Source: Lautropia sp. (GTDB lineage Bacteria; Pseudomonadota; Gammaproteobacteria; Burkholderiales; Burkholderiaceae_E). Taken from it: a stretch of 5,950 nucleotides of DNA. The stretch lies in contig JACCRJ010000439.1 of NCBI GenBank assembly GCA_013813615.1, positions 1-5,950 of the forward strand, given 5' to 3'. A program made the translations under genes and the position numbers. Below the pieces are notes generated by a model. It did not search any database. It was not told the DNA's origin and saw nothing but the letters and a program-made list of their open reading frames with translations. Positions 5,945 to 5,950 of the stretch are shown piece by piece. Every line of letters starts with the position of its first letter. The stretch's first letter is position 1.

Positions 5945-5950
5945 CCATCC

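Noticed and set aside
1..5950. Mobile elements, tRNA genes, CRISPR arrays
   Set aside because: No transposase or integrase motifs, no regularly spaced repeats and no cloverleaf-like sequence seen; the window is densely filled by ordinary genes.

Overview
The window is high-GC DNA whose genes and gene order look like a beta-proteobacterium (Burkholderiales/Rhodocyclales-like; I cannot name a genus). The supporting signs are a cytochrome c oxidase subunit II with a fused C-terminal cytochrome c domain, a CtaD with a His-rich N-terminus, and a DUF2244 gene plus a BioC-like methyltransferase next to the cox genes. As far as I recall, that neighbourhood is common in beta-proteobacteria.

Layout. 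Bases 1-3895 are read from the minus strand in the order methyltransferase (2975-3895), DUF2244 membrane protein (about 2394-2849), ctaC/coxB (1160-2353), then ctaD/coxA (from 1073, cut by the left edge after 357 residues). This is the head of an aa3/caa3-type terminal oxidase gene cluster. Bases 3957-5281 are read from the plus strand: a ComF-family phosphoribosyltransferase (3957-4730) and the tRNA wobble 2'-O-methyltransferase TrmL (4817-5281). Bases 5315-5944 are read from the minus strand and convergent with trmL. They encode a DUF1989 protein of the urea-carboxylase-associated (UAAP2) type, a family since linked to guanidine breakdown. Its partner genes would lie to the right of the window.

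How they work together. CtaC takes electrons from its own haem c to CuA, and CtaD carries haem a and the haem a3-CuB site where O2 is reduced. The methyltransferase, ComF and TrmL are housekeeping functions that sit beside the oxidase without an obvious mechanistic link. The DUF1989 gene probably belongs to a separate nitrogen-assimilation cluster.

No stretch longer than 300 bases lacks a gene. I see no rRNA, tRNA, CRISPR array, insertion sequence or phage gene, and no clear undescribed system. The points most worth a second look are the missing canonical start codon of the DUF2244 gene, a shared near-leaderless promoter/start layout in front of the methyltransferase and trmL, and the guanidine-type gene at the right edge.
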